A stretch of DNA of 64,000 nucleotides from Gallionella sp. (GCA_028710565.1 JAQTTV010000007.1:1-64000); one strand, 5' to 3'; positions 50,123-60,601 are shown, numbered from the stretch's first letter. The notes: a model not told the origin generated them from the sequence alone. Made by a program: numbers and translations.

Positions 50123-51790
50123 TTACATCGTATCGGGTGCATTTACGCCCAATAAACCTAAGCCATTATGGATCACTTGCGCAGTCGCTGCACACAAGCT
50201 CAGCCGCGCTAATTTGATGGCTTCATCATCCACCAAGAAGCGTGTGGCATTGTAATAACGATGGAAATCTGCCGCCAAGTCTTTTAAATAAAACGCAATC
50301 AAATGCGGGGCTAAATCGTGCGCGGCAGTCTCAACGACTTCTGGGTAATCAATCAGTTGTTGCAATACTGCTTTTTCTTCTTCGCTGTCCAACAGTCCGA
50401 CATTTGCATCACCAAACACCAAGGGTTCGCACTGTTTCAACACGGTTTGGATACGCGCATGGGCGTATTGGATGTAGTACACGGGGTTTTCGTTGCTTTT
50501 GGACGTTGCCAAGTCAATGTCAAACACCAGTTGCGAATCGGGTGAACGTGCCGCAAGGAAATAACGCGTGGCATCGCAGCCTACTTCGTCAATCAAATCG
50601 CGCAACGTGACGTAGCTGCCCGCCCGTTTAGAAATTTTGACTTCTTGCCCATTGCGCAACACCGTCACCATCTGGTGCAACACATAATCGGGCCACCCTT
50701 TTGGAATGCCGACATTCAAGGCTTGCAAGCCAGCGCGCACGCGGGTGATGGTGGAATGGTGATCCGCGCCTTGTTCGTTAATCACGCGGGTAAAACCACG
50801 TTGCCATTTATCCAAGTGATACGCCACATCGGGCACAAAATAGGTAAATCCGCCGTCGGTTTTGCGCATCACGCGGTCTTTATCATCGCCAAAATCGGTG
50901 GTGCGCAACCACAGTGCGTCATCTTGTTCGTAAGTGTGTCCGCTGGCGATGAGATTTTCCACCGTCGCGGCGACTTTGCCTTCGGAATACAACGCCGATT
51001 CCAACGAAAATACATCGAAGCCCACACGGAAAGCGCGCAAATCCTGATCTTGTTCGCGACGCAAATAAGCTACCGCAAAATGCCGAATCGCCTCGTCATC
51101 ATGCACATCACCCTTGCCCGTGATGTGCTGATCGTCCGCTTCTACGGTTTCTTGTGCCATATAGCTGCGCGCCACGTCAGCAATATAATCGCCGCGATAG
51201 CCATTTTCAGGCCAAGATGGATCGTCAGGCGTAATGCCTTGGCAACGCAATTGCACCGATGACCGCAGATTATCAATCTGCGCACCCGCATCGTTGTAAT
51301 AAAACTCGCGAGTCACATCCCAACCCGAAGCCGCCAACACGTTGCACAAACAATCGCCCACTGCCGCGCCGCGCCCGTGACCAATATGCAGCGGGCCCGT
51401 AGGATTGGCGGAGACAAATTCCACTTGCACTTTACGCCCCGCACCAACCTTGCCACGTCCATATTCGGATTCTGCTTGCAACACGGTTTTCACTACAGCT
51501 TGTTTCGCGGCGGTGGTGATAAAGACATTGATAAATCCCGCCCCAGCGATTTCGACTTTTTGAATCACGTCCGATGCAGGCAATGCGGCAATCAACGCTT
51601 GAGCAATATTGCGTGGCGACTGGCGCAAGGGTTTCGCCAACTGCATCGCCAAATTACAGGCGTAATCGCCATGCGATGCTTGTTTAGGACGTTCAATCAA
51701 GATAGCCACTTCCGCCTCAGGCGCAACTACGCGCAAAGCTTCGGCAAACAAATGGGCAAGATGGGATTTAAAATTCAATACGGCAGACAT
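50123..51790 (-). CDS. argS: Arginyl-tRNA synthetase
   Basis: 555 residues from ATG 51790 ([15 protein letters not shown]), with GAAGGTGC upstream; an ATG at 51808 is further out. Class I synthetase: HIGH motif as [13 protein letters not shown], the KMSKS counterpart [13 protein letters not shown], and the C-terminal anticodon-binding domain ending HNGLGLLGV. Heads the argS-SPOR-dsbA unit. Confidence 0.97.
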   Translation of the reverse strand: MSAVLNFKSHLAHLFAEALRVVAPEAEVAILIERPKQASHGDYACNLAMQLAKPLRQSPRNIAQALIAALPASDVIQKVEIAGAGFINVFITTAAKQAVVKTVLQAESEYGRGKVGAGRKVQVEFVSANPTGPLHIGHGRGAAVGDCLCNVLAASGWDVTREFYYNDAGAQIDNLRSSVQLRCQGITPDDPSWPENGYRGDYIADVARSYMAQETVEADDQHITGKGDVHDDEAIRHFAVAYLRREQDQDLRAFRVGFDVFSLESALYSEGKVAATVENLIASGHTYEQDDALWLRTTDFGDDKDRVMRKTDGGFTYFVPDVAYHLDKWQRGFTRVINEQGADHHSTITRVRAGLQALNVGIPKGWPDYVLHQMVTVLRNGQEVKISKRAGSYVTLRDLIDEVGCDATRYFLAARSPDSQLVFDIDLATSKSNENPVYYIQYAHARIQTVLKQCEPLVFGDANVGLLDSEEEKAVLQQLIDYPEVVETAAHDLAPHLIAFYLKDLAADFHRYYNATRFLVDDEAIKLARLSLCAATAQVIHNGLGLLGVNAPDTM

Positions 51791-51890
51791 GAGATAAAGC
51801 ACCTTCAAAACGGGCGCGGATTATAGCACTTTGCCTAAACAAGCTTATTTGCGTTTTAATATAGAATGTCCAATCCGATGTAAAATCTAA

Positions 51891-52036
51891 TGCCTATCTG
51901 AAAAGCGTTTCTATGATGATATATTTCACTAGGGACACCCCACCATAACTCCAATAAATTGATTATATTGAACGTTTTAAAAGATACGCATTTCCCTGCG
52001 ACCTTAGTCAAATCAGGAACGCTTTTCAGATAGGCA
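51891..52036. mobile_element. MITE-like element, 146 bp
   Basis: Terminal inverted repeats of 22 bases: the left begins TGCCTATCTGAAAAGCGTTT (51891), the right (52015-52036) ends CGCTTTTCAGATAGGCA; 21 of 22 bases match. It has no coding capacity. TGTAAAATC occurs directly right of the element (52037-52045) and 3 bases left of it (51879-51887), looking like a ~9-bp target duplication with three extra bases on the left. The interior contains GGGACACCCCACC. No parent insertion sequence is in the window. Confidence 0.75.
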
Positions 52037-52207
52037 TGTAAAATCGCTTTTGTTTAGGTAGTGTGTATTCGCACATCGAGTTAATTGGGGTTTGTATGCA
52101 AGGCTCGGATGTGTGATTCAGCCCGTTTGTTAGTGCCTTCTCGTGACCTAATGGCAGGTTGTCTGGTGCTTTGGTTGCGAGGGTGTGATAATAAAGCTAG
52201 AAAGGGT

Positions 52208-52236
52208 TTGACAGGTTGTCATGCGTACAATAGAAT
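52208..52236 (+). promoter_or_regulatory. Promoter of rplM-rpsI
   Basis: TTGACA (52208-52213), 17-base spacer, TAGAAT (52231-52236); about 47 bases before the rplM start. Near-consensus. 52037-52207 holds no gene. Confidence 0.8.
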
Positions 52237-52282
52237 GTGCGCCCTTCGAGGTTTACTTATTGAATTATTAGGAATTGTGGCT

Positions 52283-52720
52283 ATGAAAACATTTTCCGCT
52301 AAAGCCGAGGAAGTCCAGCACGACTGGCTTCTGGTTGACGCAGCAGACCAAGTGCTAGGCCGCTTGGCTGCACAAATTGCCTCACGTTTACGTGGCAAGC
52401 ATAAAGCAATCTACACACCGCACGTTGATACAGGCGATTTCGTCGTTGTAGTCAATGCGGATAAGCTGCGCGTGACAGGCAATAAGGCGGAAGCTAAGTT
52501 GTATCATCGTCACACAGGTTATCCAGGCGGTTTGTACACAACAAACTTTACCAAAATGCAAGGTCGTCATCCTGCCCGCGTGTTAGAAAAAGCGGTTAAG
52601 GGTATGCTGCCTAAAGGCCCATTGGGCTATGCGATGTTGCGCAAGATGAGGGTTTATGCGGGTGCAGCTCACCCCCATGAAGCGCAGCAACCTAAACTCG
52701 TTAATCTGTTGAAAGCGTAA
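52283..52720 (+). CDS. rplM: 50S ribosomal protein L13
   Basis: 145 residues from ATG 52283 ([20 protein letters not shown]). The frame is open upstream to 52085 but that stretch covers the promoter. [17 protein letters not shown] and [20 protein letters not shown] are signatures. Two bases precede rpsI. Confidence 0.97.
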   Translation: MKTFSAKAEEVQHDWLLVDAADQVLGRLAAQIASRLRGKHKAIYTPHVDTGDFVVVVNADKLRVTGNKAEAKLYHRHTGYPGGLYTTNFTKMQGRHPARVLEKAVKGMLPKGPLGYAMLRKMRVYAGAAHPHEAQQPKLVNLLKA

Positions 52721-52722
52721 TC

Positions 52723-53115
52723 ATGAGCGTATCTTATAACTACGGAACAGGTCGTCGCAAAAGCGCGGTGGCACGTGTATTCATCAAAGCAGGCAAAGGC
52801 GACATCGTTGTAAACGACAAGCCAGTTGATGTATTCTTTTCACGCGAAACAGGTCGTATGATTGTGCGCCAACCGTTGACTTTGACCGAAACACTGGGCA
52901 AATTCGACATCATGGTTAACGTCAGCGGCGGCGGCGAAGCGGGTCAAGCGGGTGCAGTTCGTCACGGCATCACACGCGCTTTGATCGAATACGATGCAAG
53001 CTTAAAACCTGTATTGAAACACGCTGGCTTGGTAACTCGTGATGCGCGTGAAGTTGAACGTAAAAAAGTCGGTTTGCGCAAAGCTCGCCGCAGGAAACAA
53101 TTCTCCAAGCGTTAA
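52723..53115 (+). CDS. rpsI: 30S ribosomal protein S9
   Basis: 130 residues; its C-terminal KKR-type tail (RRKQFSKR) reaches the P-site t[21 protein letters not shown] and [18 protein letters not shown] are signatures. Paired with rplM as in nearly all bacteria. Confidence 0.97.
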   Translation: MSVSYNYGTGRRKSAVARVFIKAGKGDIVVNDKPVDVFFSRETGRMIVRQPLTLTETLGKFDIMVNVSGGGEAGQAGAVRHGITRALIEYDASLKPVLKHAGLVTRDAREVERKKVGLRKARRRKQFSKR

Positions 53116-53133
53116 TTTGCTGGGATGTATTGC

Positions 53134-53158
53134 AAAAGCCGCCTTCGGGCGGCTTTTT
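53134..53158 (+). terminator. Terminator of rplM-rpsI
   Basis: AGCCGCC-TTCG-GGCGGCT (53137-53154) with AAAA before and TTTTT after; the UUCG-type tetraloop makes it very stable. 19 bases past the rpsI stop. Confidence 0.9.
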
Positions 53159-53261
53159 CGTGGGCTTTTTGTTGTATGATGCGCAGGGTTTTAGGATGGC
53201 TCCTGCTAAATAGCCCATCAAAAGGATGGGAAATAATAAATGACGATCAGGAATGACGACA

Positions 53262-54290
53262 ATGATTAAAGTAGGCATAGTAGGCGGAACGGGTTATACA
53301 GGCGTGGAGTTGTTGCGTTTGTTAGCGGCGCATCCACAAGTGAATTTACAAGTAATTACCTCGCGGGCAGACGCGGGTACGCAGGTCAATAAAATGTTTC
53401 CCAGCTTGCGCGGCTTTGTGGAGCTAGCCTTTACCCATCCCGATGAAGCGCATCTGGAACAATGTGATGTGGTGTTTTTCGCCACGCCCAATGGCATCGC
53501 AATGCAGCAAGTGCGGGCGTTGTTGGATGCGGGCGTGAAGGTGATTGATTTGGCGGCCGACTTCCGTTTGCAAGACATCGCTACATGGGAAAAATGGTAT
53601 GGCATGACTCACGCTTGCCCTGACTTAGTGGCGGAAGCGGTCTATGGTTTGCCTGAAGTCAACCGTGAAAAAATCAAACAAGCGCGATTGATTGCCAATC
53701 CTGGTTGCTACCCCACTGCCGTACAGTTGGGCTGGTTGCCTCTGTTGGAAGCAGGCGTGATTGATACTAGTTATTTGATTGCCGATGCCAAGTCGGGCGT
53801 GTCAGGTGCGGGGCGCACCGCTGGTATTAGCAATTTATTCTCCGAAGCGGGCGATAATTTTAAAGCCTATGGGGTTGCAGGTCACCGCCATTTGCCCGAA
53901 ATTAAGCAAGGCTTGGCGCGCATGGTGGGTAACGAGGTTGGCCTAACATTTGTGCCACATCTGACCCCGATGATACGTGGCATCCACGCCACTTTGTATG
54001 GCAAACTTACGCAAGACATAGATTTACAGGCTTTGTTTGAACAGCGTTATGCTAGTGAACCTTTTGTAGACGTGATGCCCGCAGGCAGTCATCCTGAAAC
54101 GCGTTCGGTGCGCGGCGCGAATCGTTGCCGTATCGCCGTGCATCGCCCACAAGGTGGCGACACGGTCGTTGTGTTATCCGTGATTGATAACTTAGTCAAA
54201 GGTGCAGCAGGACAAGCGGTGCAGAATATGAATATCTTGTTTGACTTCCCAGAATCTATGGCACTGAATATCGTGCCGCTGCTGCCGTAA
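53262..54290 (+). CDS. argC: N-acetyl-gamma-glutamyl-phosphate reductase
   Basis: 342 residues from ATG 53262 ([14 protein letters not shown]), because AGGA at 53249-53252 is spaced 9 bases from it and too close to ATG 53253. Third step of arginine synthesis, NADPH-dependent. Nucleotide-binding GGTGYTG, active-site cysteine in NPGCYPT and AGHRHLPEI histidines are present. Type 1 ArgC. Confidence 0.96.
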   Translation: MIKVGIVGGTGYTGVELLRLLAAHPQVNLQVITSRADAGTQVNKMFPSLRGFVELAFTHPDEAHLEQCDVVFFATPNGIAMQQVRALLDAGVKVIDLAADFRLQDIATWEKWYGMTHACPDLVAEAVYGLPEVNREKIKQARLIANPGCYPTAVQLGWLPLLEAGVIDTSYLIADAKSGVSGAGRTAGISNLFSEAGDNFKAYGVAGHRHLPEIKQGLARMVGNEVGLTFVPHLTPMIRGIHATLYGKLTQDIDLQALFEQRYASEPFVDVMPAGSHPETRSVRGANRCRIAVHRPQGGDTVVVLSVIDNLVKGAAGQAVQNMNILFDFPESMALNIVPLLP

Positions 54291-54291
54291 T

Positions 54292-55029
54292 ATGTGGAAA
54301 CGTGCCAAGCGTCGATTCAGCATTTACGCACCTAGGGTTTCTATCCGCCCACATATTCCTTGGTATTTACGCTGGAGTTTGGTGCTGCCGTTTGTGCTGG
54401 GGGCGGCAGGGCTGATTTGGTTCGCCTATAATAGTGGACTACAATTCGCAGGCTTTCACCGTGGTGAAACGATAGAAGAATTAACCCAGTTACGCGGACA
54501 AGTGACTAAATTAAGCGCGGAAAATACCCAGCTCAATAGCCAACTGGTGAAGTATGAACGGCAAATCCAAATGGCACAGGGCAGTAGCCAGGAAACCTTA
54601 CAGCAGCTGAAGATGCTCAATGACGAGAATGCCAAGCTACAGGAAGACTTATCCTTTTTTCAGAGCCTGACCGCTACACACGCCCAAGAAGGTGAGTTAG
54701 CAGTGCATCGACTACGCTTGGAACGCGATAAAATGCCAGGAGAGTACCGTGTTAGGATGCTATTTGTGCAAGGGGGGCAGCGTGCCAAAGAGCTGGTTGG
54801 ACACTATCAACTTGTTGCGACGTTGATTAAAAATGGACAAAAGACGACGCAAATGTTCCCAGCGTCAGATGCAGTGAGTGTCTCTTTTCAGTTTAAATTC
54901 AAGTATTATCAGCGCGTGGATCAGATTATCCAGTTGTCGCAAGATGTGCAGTTAGAAAGTATCCAAGTTCGTGTTTTTGAGCAAGGTGCGCATGAGCCGA
55001 AAGTACGTCAAAGCGTCAATCTATCTTAA
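54292..55029 (+). CDS. Coiled-coil membrane protein (DUF6776-like)
   Basis: 245 residues. Basic N-terminus, one membrane segment (about 29-47, VLPFVLGAAGLIWFAY), a coiled coil rich in Gln/Leu/Lys (about 57-120), then a beta-rich C-terminal domain (YRVRMLFVQGGQRAKELVGH). Found between argC and bactofilin genes in many betaproteobacteria. It resembles the DUF6776 family; role unknown, perhaps with bactofilin at the envelope. Starts one base after the argC stop. Confidence 0.8.
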   Translation: MWKRAKRRFSIYAPRVSIRPHIPWYLRWSLVLPFVLGAAGLIWFAYNSGLQFAGFHRGETIEELTQLRGQVTKLSAENTQLNSQLVKYERQIQMAQGSSQETLQQLKMLNDENAKLQEDLSFFQSLTATHAQEGELAVHRLRLERDKMPGEYRVRMLFVQGGQRAKELVGHYQLVATLIKNGQKTTQMFPASDAVSVSFQFKFKYYQRVDQIIQLSQDVQLESIQVRVFEQGAHEPKVRQSVNLS

Positions 55030-55038
55030 GGAGTTTTT

Positions 55039-55479
55039 ATGTTTGGTAAAAAAGTCAGTAACAGTAGCAAGCCACAAAGTCAGATTGATTCGCTCATTGG
55101 TGCAGAAACGACGATACAAGGTGATTTGCACTTTAGTGGTGGTATGCGCATAGATGGTCGTGTAAATGGCAATATTTATGGTACCAAAGACAAAGCCAGC
55201 ACCTTGGTGTTAAGTGAGCAAGGTCAAGTCAATGGAGAGGTGACCGTGAGTCATCTAGTGGTCAATGGCACGGTGAATGGTACGGTCACCGCCGTTGAAT
55301 ACCTTGAGCTGCAAGGCAAAGCCCGTGTCACGGGTGACGTGAATTACAAAGCCATGGAAATCCAGTTAGGTGCAATTGTAGATGGACGCATGATTCATAC
55401 GATCGCACCGACAGAGAAAGTTGCGGATGCGAAGGTCGCAGACGTGAAAGAAAAAATGACCGATTCAAAAACAAAATAA
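55039..55479 (+). CDS. Bactofilin family protein
   Basis: 146 residues. DUF583 beta-helix core from about residue 14: [33 protein letters not shown], then [20 protein letters not shown]. Charged, Lys/Asp-rich tail ([18 protein letters not shown]). Bactofilins polymerise without nucleotide and organise cell-wall or polar structures. AAGGAG precedes ATG. Downstream of the coiled-coil membrane protein. Confidence 0.9.
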   Translation: MFGKKVSNSSKPQSQIDSLIGAETTIQGDLHFSGGMRIDGRVNGNIYGTKDKASTLVLSEQGQVNGEVTVSHLVVNGTVNGTVTAVEYLELQGKARVTGDVNYKAMEIQLGAIVDGRMIHTIAPTEKVADAKVADVKEKMTDSKTK

Positions 55480-55499
55480 CCCATTCTAAGGAGAAAATA

Positions 55500-55850
55500 A
55501 TGAACGCAATGACCGAGTTACAAGACCCTTTGTTGTTTACTGACAATGCGGCGAATAAAGTTAAAAGCCTGATTGAAGAAGAAGGCAACCCAGACCTAAA
55601 GTTGCGCGTATTTGTGAGCGGCGGCGGCTGTTCTGGCTTTCAGTATGGCTTTACTTTTGACGAAGTGACCAATGAAGATGACACCGTACTCAATAAAAAT
55701 GGGGTGCAATTGTTGATTGACCCGATGAGCTTCCAGTATTTGGTCGGAGCTGAAATTGACTACCAAGAAAGTTTGGAAGGTTCGCAGTTTGTGATTAAGA
55801 ACCCCAATGCTACGACCACATGCGGCTGCGGATCGTCTTTCTCGGTCTAG
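55500..55850 (+). CDS. erpA: Iron-sulfur cluster insertion protein ErpA
   Basis: 116 residues. A-type carrier delivering Fe-S clusters to apo-enzymes such as IspG/IspH. The three conserved cysteines are C44 ([12 protein letters not shown]) and C108/C110 ([11 protein letters not shown]). AAGGAGAAAAT precedes the start. Last gene of this block. Confidence 0.95.
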   Translation: MNAMTELQDPLLFTDNAANKVKSLIEEEGNPDLKLRVFVSGGGCSGFQYGFTFDEVTNEDDTVLNKNGVQLLIDPMSFQYLVGAEIDYQESLEGSQFVIKNPNATTTCGCGSSFSV

Positions 55851-56239
55851 GCAATTCGTCCAAGGTACTCGATCACAAAGCATTATAGCGTAGTACAAAA
55901 CCGCTATGAATGAGGCGTTTTTCATGGCGGGGATAGTCCACACCAGCATTTTAGGTATAGGAAGGTATTTTCACGAGGATGTTGTGCTTTATCAAAGTCC
56001 CCAGGCAAATTACATATAAGTCCACGCTAATTTTTCTTGGGTAATTGGTGTAGTATTTTCTGAGTATTGAATGAACTTAGAAACCACTTGTCCAAACTGC
56101 TGGACAACGACACCTTCGAGTCGTTGTTTACACTGTTGATGTCCCTTACCTCCACACCACCTTGTTGGGGTTAAAGCCAATTGCGCTGGGCGACAAGACG
56201 GTATCGATTCAGACTTGCAACTGGCTACCGCATTCAAAC

Positions 56240-56450
56240 CCCAAACAGGCAAGCCATTGGTGTCAAAAGACACAAGTCGTGGCAAAAAGCACGAGCTGGC
56301 GACCATGATTGAGATGGCTAAGCACCTCAAACTCTAAGGCTATGTCGTGACCACGGACGCGATGGGTTGCAACGAGGAACTATTTGTTGCTATCAAAAGC
56401 TAGGGCGGAGATACACCATCCAGCTCAAGGTTATAAATACGATTTCGACT
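56240..56450 (+). pseudogene. Decayed ISAs1-like transposase fragment
   Basis: In one frame: SKDTSRGKKHELATMIEMAK, HLKL, stop, then GYVVTTDAMGCNEELFVAI, stop, GGD. This matches the ISAs1 pattern of an acidic DAMGC motif after a K-S-NEI segment, with two internal stops. Only the middle of the gene is recognisable. The surrounding 55851-56239 and 56451-56545 hold no other gene I can identify. Confidence 0.45.
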
Positions 56451-56545
56451 GCACGATAATTTACACTCAGCCAGTTATGACGACATCAATCTACATTGAG
56501 AAACGATTCCAACAACATAATCCCTGATGTATTCAGCTTCGCTGA

Positions 56546-56676
56546 GAACCTGTTTACGATCTGTCGCGAGAGGTTGTCAACGGGGTGAAGCGCAGCGCAG
56601 AAAACGCAGTTTATGTCGTGTAAATGAGGATTTCGAGAGCGCATGAGTACTGATCACTAAGATCGTAAACAAGTTC
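56546..56676. repeat. 131-bp segment bounded by 17-bp inverted repeats
   Basis: GAACCTGTTTACGATCT (56546-56562) and AGATCGTAAACAAGTTC (56660-56676) are inverted copies with one mismatch. The sequence resembles the terminal repeats of small insertion sequences of the IS5 type. The interior has no open frame. It may be a MITE or the remains of a deleted element. No target duplication was seen. Confidence 0.45.
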
Positions 56677-56789
56677 TGATAAGAATGTGCCAAGGCGAAA
56701 CACATGCCACCGTTTCAGTACAGGCACAATCTTACAGAATTATTTGCGGGTAAACGGAAAGCCGTGTAACAAGAAAGCAACCTATGGAG

Positions 56790-57191
56790 TCACAACAGGG
56801 GGGCAATGAAGGAAATAAATTCGTTGATGATAATCTCATCGTGTCCTACGTCTCGCATCTCCCATTTGATCGTGTTGAGAAGTCTTGCCTTTTTATAAAG
56901 GTTCAATTTTCGCTTCGTTGAAAACGATCGGATGCGAGTAACCATGCTATCGAACTTATTCTGGTATGTCTTCACTGGAATAGCCTTCCCCTTTTGATCT
57001 TCAGGGGGAAACAGCCGATTTACTTCGTGGACTATTTCCTGTGCGAACGAAACCACCTCTACTACGTTGAACCAATCAAATATCATGTTAGTGTTCCAAG
57101 TGTATTTCTGGAATAAAAGGACATCACCTGCGGTAGCCGAACTTGGACATCGTCCACGAGCATCAAGCAAGTTGATAGACATGTCGTACAT
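56790..57191 (-). CDS. Orphan hypothetical protein, AT-rich
   Basis: 133 residues from ATG 57191 (or ATG 57182). It contains IFDWFNVVEVVSFAQEIVHE, then EDQKGKAIPVKTYQNKFDSM and a lysine-rich stretch; predicted mostly helical and soluble. No family recognised. TATAAT lies directly before the start, without space for a leader, so it may be chance. It is next to decayed transposon DNA and its base composition differs from the core, suggesting transfer. Confidence 0.4.
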   Translation of the reverse strand: MYDMSINLLDARGRCPSSATAGDVLLFQKYTWNTNMIFDWFNVVEVVSFAQEIVHEVNRLFPPEDQKGKAIPVKTYQNKFDSMVTRIRSFSTKRKLNLYKKARLLNTIKWEMRDVGHDEIIINEFISFIAPLL

Positions 57192-57402
57192 TATACATTA
57201 CCGAATGTAAATATTGAAAAGAGCGGGAAAAATGGGAAATTATAAAAGTAAGCTGTTTATTGATAGTCTCATCCCAAAAAACACCATTTTTAAAGCCAAA
57301 AGTGGGTGTGAGTGGCTGCGTAGTTTAAATTTTTTGCTCATATACAATCTGTCCGTGCTAAGCTGCTAATTTAATAAAAACTATCTTGAAAAAGGTTACG
57401 AC

Positions 57403-59475
57403 ATGTGGATATTCGATCGATTCCGCTCTGCTAGGCAAGCAATTTCAGATAGCGATAGATGCAAAGCAATCGCATCAGAGCAGGAAGCAACACATTTAAT
57501 TGCCGAAGGGCATATTCTTGAGGCGGAGGGGCGGCTCGACGAAGCGATGCAGCATTACCTTGACGCTATTCGGCTGGCACCGAATCCAGCACGTGCTCAC
57601 CTCAATCATGGCAATATTTTGCTGTTGAAGGGGGACTTGGGCGGCGCGCTAGATGCTTTCAGAAATGCGCTCAAACACAAACCTGATTATGCTGGGGCTT
57701 ACCTCAACATGGGCAATGCTCTGTTGGGCAACAGACAATTTGATGAGGCGGTGGCGTGCTACCACAGGGCATTGGAGATTCAATCCGATTACGCCGAGGC
57801 GCATTGTGGTCTGGGTGTTGCCCTGAAAGAACTTGGGCAACTAGACAGCGCGATAGCGAATTTTCGCCATGCGCTGGAGATCAATCCAGATTTGGTAGCG
57901 GTGCATGCCAACTTGGGCAATATTTTGGGAGACCTCTACAACACTGGAAATACGCTACTGAACAGTGGAAAACCAGACGCTGCAGCGGCGAGTTTCCGCC
58001 TCGCGCTGAAGATCGAACCCAATCTGGTCGAAGCGCATTTCAACTTAGGCAAAGCCTTGGATGACCTCGGGCAGCTTGATAACGCAGTGGCGAGTTACCG
58101 CGAAGCACTGAAAATCAAACCCGATTTCCTCGAAGCACATAACAATCTGGGGCTTAAACTGCAAGAACTTGGGCAACTTAAAGGTGCGATGGCAAGTTAC
58201 CGCCGCGCACTGGAGATTGAACCCAACTTCATTGACGCGTTTGACAATCTGTTGTTTGCCCTGAACTACACCGCCAGCCATTCACCCTCATATTATCTCG
58301 AACAAGCACGCCTATTTGGTCAGGTCGTTGCCAGAAAAGTGACATCGCGTTTTTCTGCTTGGCAGTGTGTGGCTCGACCAGAACGCCTGCGGGTGGGTAT
58401 TGTGTCGGGAGACTTGCGCGAGCATTCTGTGGGATATTTTTTAGAGGGGCTGTTGACCCATATTGACCAGACCCGCATCGAACTGATTGCTTATCCGACA
58501 CAACCCAAGGAAGACGAACTCACCGCACGCATCCGCCCGTATTTCTCTGAGTGGAAACCACTGACCAGCAAAGGTGATGAGGCCGCCGCCCGACTGATCC
58601 ATGCCGACGGCGTGCATATCCTGATTGATCTTGCTGGATACACGGATCACAACCGTCTGCCCGTGTTCGCTTGGAAGCCTGCACCAGTACAGGTTTCATG
58701 GCTAGGATTGCCATCCACGACTGGAATAACGGAGATGGATTATGTGCTGGGTGATCCCCATGCCATTCCTACAGGAAATGAAAGTCACTTTTCGGAAGCC
58801 GTGTGGCGAATGCCCGAAAGTTGCCTGTGCCTAGGCATTCCTGCATCCTCTGTGAAGGTCGCTCCGCTTCCAGTACTTTCAGCGGGACATGTGACCTTTG
58901 GAAGTTTCAACAACCTGACCAAAATAAACGATGCAGTAGTGCAAGTGTGGGCGCGAATACTCCTGTCCGTCCCAAACTCACGACTGTTGCTGAAGACGAA
59001 GCAGTTAAATGATCCAATTGTTCGCCTGAAGACCCACCAGCGTTTTGCTGCTTGTGGCATTACACCTGATCGGCTATTTCTGTCTGGGATACTGCCCTCC
59101 CGCGACGCCCACTTAGCTACGTACAACAAAGTTGATATCGCCTTGGACACCTTCCCTTTCCCTGGGGTCACCACCAGCGTGGAAGCCCTGTGGATGGGTG
59201 TGCCTGTTTTGAGCATGCGTGGTGACAGATTTATTTCGCTCACTGCTGCAAGCATCGCCCACAACGCTGGATTGCAGGACTGGGTCGCCGCCGATGAAGA
59301 TGATTATGTAGCCAAAGCAGTGGCATTCACGTCCAATTTTGAACACTTAGCTGCCTTGCGCGCTGATTTGCGGCAACAAGTGCTAGCATCCCCGCTGTTC
59401 GATGCCCCTCGCTTTGCTCGGAATTTCGAGGATGCGCTGTGGGAGATGTGGCAGATGCGAACCCAAGGTAATTGA
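57403..59475 (+). CDS. TPR protein with O-GlcNAc transferase-like (GT41) domain
   Basis: 690 residues. At least seven 34-residue TPR units (about 35-285) with the pattern ...A...LG..L...G....A...Y..AL..(N/K)P. The C-terminal half (about 310-690) is a GT41/SPINDLY-type glycosyltransferase: VGIVSGDLREHSVGYFLEGL with the conserved histidine, PAPVQVSWLGLPSTTG, LFLSGILPSRDAHLATYN, DTFPFPGVTTSVEALWMGVP. It should transfer a sugar to Ser/Thr of proteins; the targets are unknown. In bacteria such genes often glycosylate adhesins, flagellins or pilins; a pilin gene is 2.3 kb downstream. Preceded by AAAAAGG. Single gene. Confidence 0.88.
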   Translation: MWIFDRFRSARQAISDSDRCKAIASEQEATHLIAEGHILEAEGRLDEAMQHYLDAIRLAPNPARAHLNHGNILLLKGDLGGALDAFRNALKHKPDYAGAYLNMGNALLGNRQFDEAVACYHRALEIQSDYAEAHCGLGVALKELGQLDSAIANFRHALEINPDLVAVHANLGNILGDLYNTGNTLLNSGKPDAAAASFRLALKIEPNLVEAHFNLGKALDDLGQLDNAVASYREALKIKPDFLEAHNNLGLKLQELGQLKGAMASYRRALEIEPNFIDAFDNLLFALNYTASHSPSYYLEQARLFGQVVARKVTSRFSAWQCVARPERLRVGIVSGDLREHSVGYFLEGLLTHIDQTRIELIAYPTQPKEDELTARIRPYFSEWKPLTSKGDEAAARLIHADGVHILIDLAGYTDHNRLPVFAWKPAPVQVSWLGLPSTTGITEMDYVLGDPHAIPTGNESHFSEAVWRMPESCLCLGIPASSVKVAPLPVLSAGHVTFGSFNNLTKINDAVVQVWARILLSVPNSRLLLKTKQLNDPIVRLKTHQRFAACGITPDRLFLSGILPSRDAHLATYNKVDIALDTFPFPGVTTSVEALWMGVPVLSMRGDRFISLTAASIAHNAGLQDWVAADEDDYVAKAVAFTSNFEHLAALRADLRQQVLASPLFDAPRFARNFEDALWEMWQMRTQGN

Positions 59476-59596
59476 TTCGCACCACATAAGACGAACTGGT
59501 TCCAGCGCGCACTCTGCTGAAGACGGATATGAAGGGGCTGGGTGTTGTTGATGCGGCCAAATGAGGTTTGAAGTGCAATTGCCATTTACATTGGCT

Positions 59597-59818
59597 TTAT
59601 TCCTGTGCCCAATGTTCGCTATGAAGTTGCCCTACCAGCACAGCTAACACGCTTCTGAATTGCTCTTGGTCACATCCCATCAACACGGCATCATCAAGCG
59701 CATCTTGGCAGACCTGTTGAATCTCGACCAAGTTTTCGTGCATCACCTTGTTTTTTTCTACACAGGCAATCACCGTGCCTTGTGGCGATCGCCAGACAAT
59801 ATCTTGAGTCATCGTCAT
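59597..59818 (-). CDS. Small hypothetical protein coupled to dcd
   Basis: 73 residues: [40 protein letters not shown], then helical to the end. Start ATG 59818 overlaps the dcd stop (TAATG), indicating coupling. I recall similar small proteins beside dcd in related genera, but no function. Confidence 0.6.
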   Translation of the reverse strand: MTMTQDIVWRSPQGTVIACVEKNKVMHENLVEIQQVCQDALDDAVLMGCDQEQFRSVLAVLVGQLHSEHWAQE

Positions 59819-60384
59819 TATATTTTCGGCAAGGTAACGCCCACTTGCCCTTGGTATTTACCGTTGCGGTCTTTGTAAGAGGTTTCGCAAACTTCGTCGG
59901 ATTCAAAGAACAGCACTTGAGCAATGCCTTCATGAGCATAAATCTTGGCAGGAAGAGGTGTGGTATTAGAAAACTCCAGAGTGACATAGCCTTCCCATTC
60001 AGGTTCAAAGGGCGTGACGTTGACGATAATGCCGCACCGCGCATAGGTCGATTTTCCGAGACAAATGGTTAAGACGTTGCGAGGGATGCGGAAGTATTCA
60101 ACCGTACGCGCCAAAGCAAAAGAGTTGGGCGGAATAATGCAATAGTCACCGTTCACTTCCACAAACGAATTAGGATCGAAATTCTTAGGATCGACGATGG
60201 TGCTGTTGATGTTGGTGAATAATTTGAACTCATTGGAACAGCGAATATCGTAGCCGTAGCTGGATGTCCCGTAAGAAACAATACGCTTACCATCTATTTC
60301 TTTCACTTGATTGGGCTCAAACGGCTCTATCATGCCGTGCTGTTCCGCCATGCGGCGTATCCATTTGTCTGATTTAATGCTCAT
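59818..60384 (-). CDS. dcd: dCTP deaminase
   Basis: 188 residues. Converts dCTP to dUTP for thymidylate synthesis. [54 protein letters not shown] (catalytic glutamate region) and GIAQVLFFE are signatures. Trimeric enzyme of the dUTPase fold. Divergent from panD with 217 bases between. Confidence 0.96.
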   Translation of the reverse strand: MSIKSDKWIRRMAEQHGMIEPFEPNQVKEIDGKRIVSYGTSSYGYDIRCSNEFKLFTNINSTIVDPKNFDPNSFVEVNGDYCIIPPNSFALARTVEYFRIPRNVLTICLGKSTYARCGIIVNVTPFEPEWEGYVTLEFSNTTPLPAKIYAHEGIAQVLFFESDEVCETSYKDRNGKYQGQVGVTLPKI

Positions 60385-60601
60385 TGTTCTGCGGTGAACG
60401 TATCAATGCCAAAAAAGCATGACGTATACGCGTCTCCATAAATGTTTAGAGTTGGTAATTTTACCCGAATGCGTCCTGATCGGGGAAGTTCCATGTGGTG
60501 TCCGAGCTAAGCCATTATTTTATTGAATTTAAATACAGCAAGCGGTGGTCGGGTATCAGAGTCTGTTATATAATCCGCGCCCATTTTACAAGGGGTATGC
60601 C

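Noticed and set aside
55851..55960. Hairpin-like TTATAGCG...CGCTATGAA after erpA as a terminator
   Set aside because: Weak pairing and no T tract at its end.
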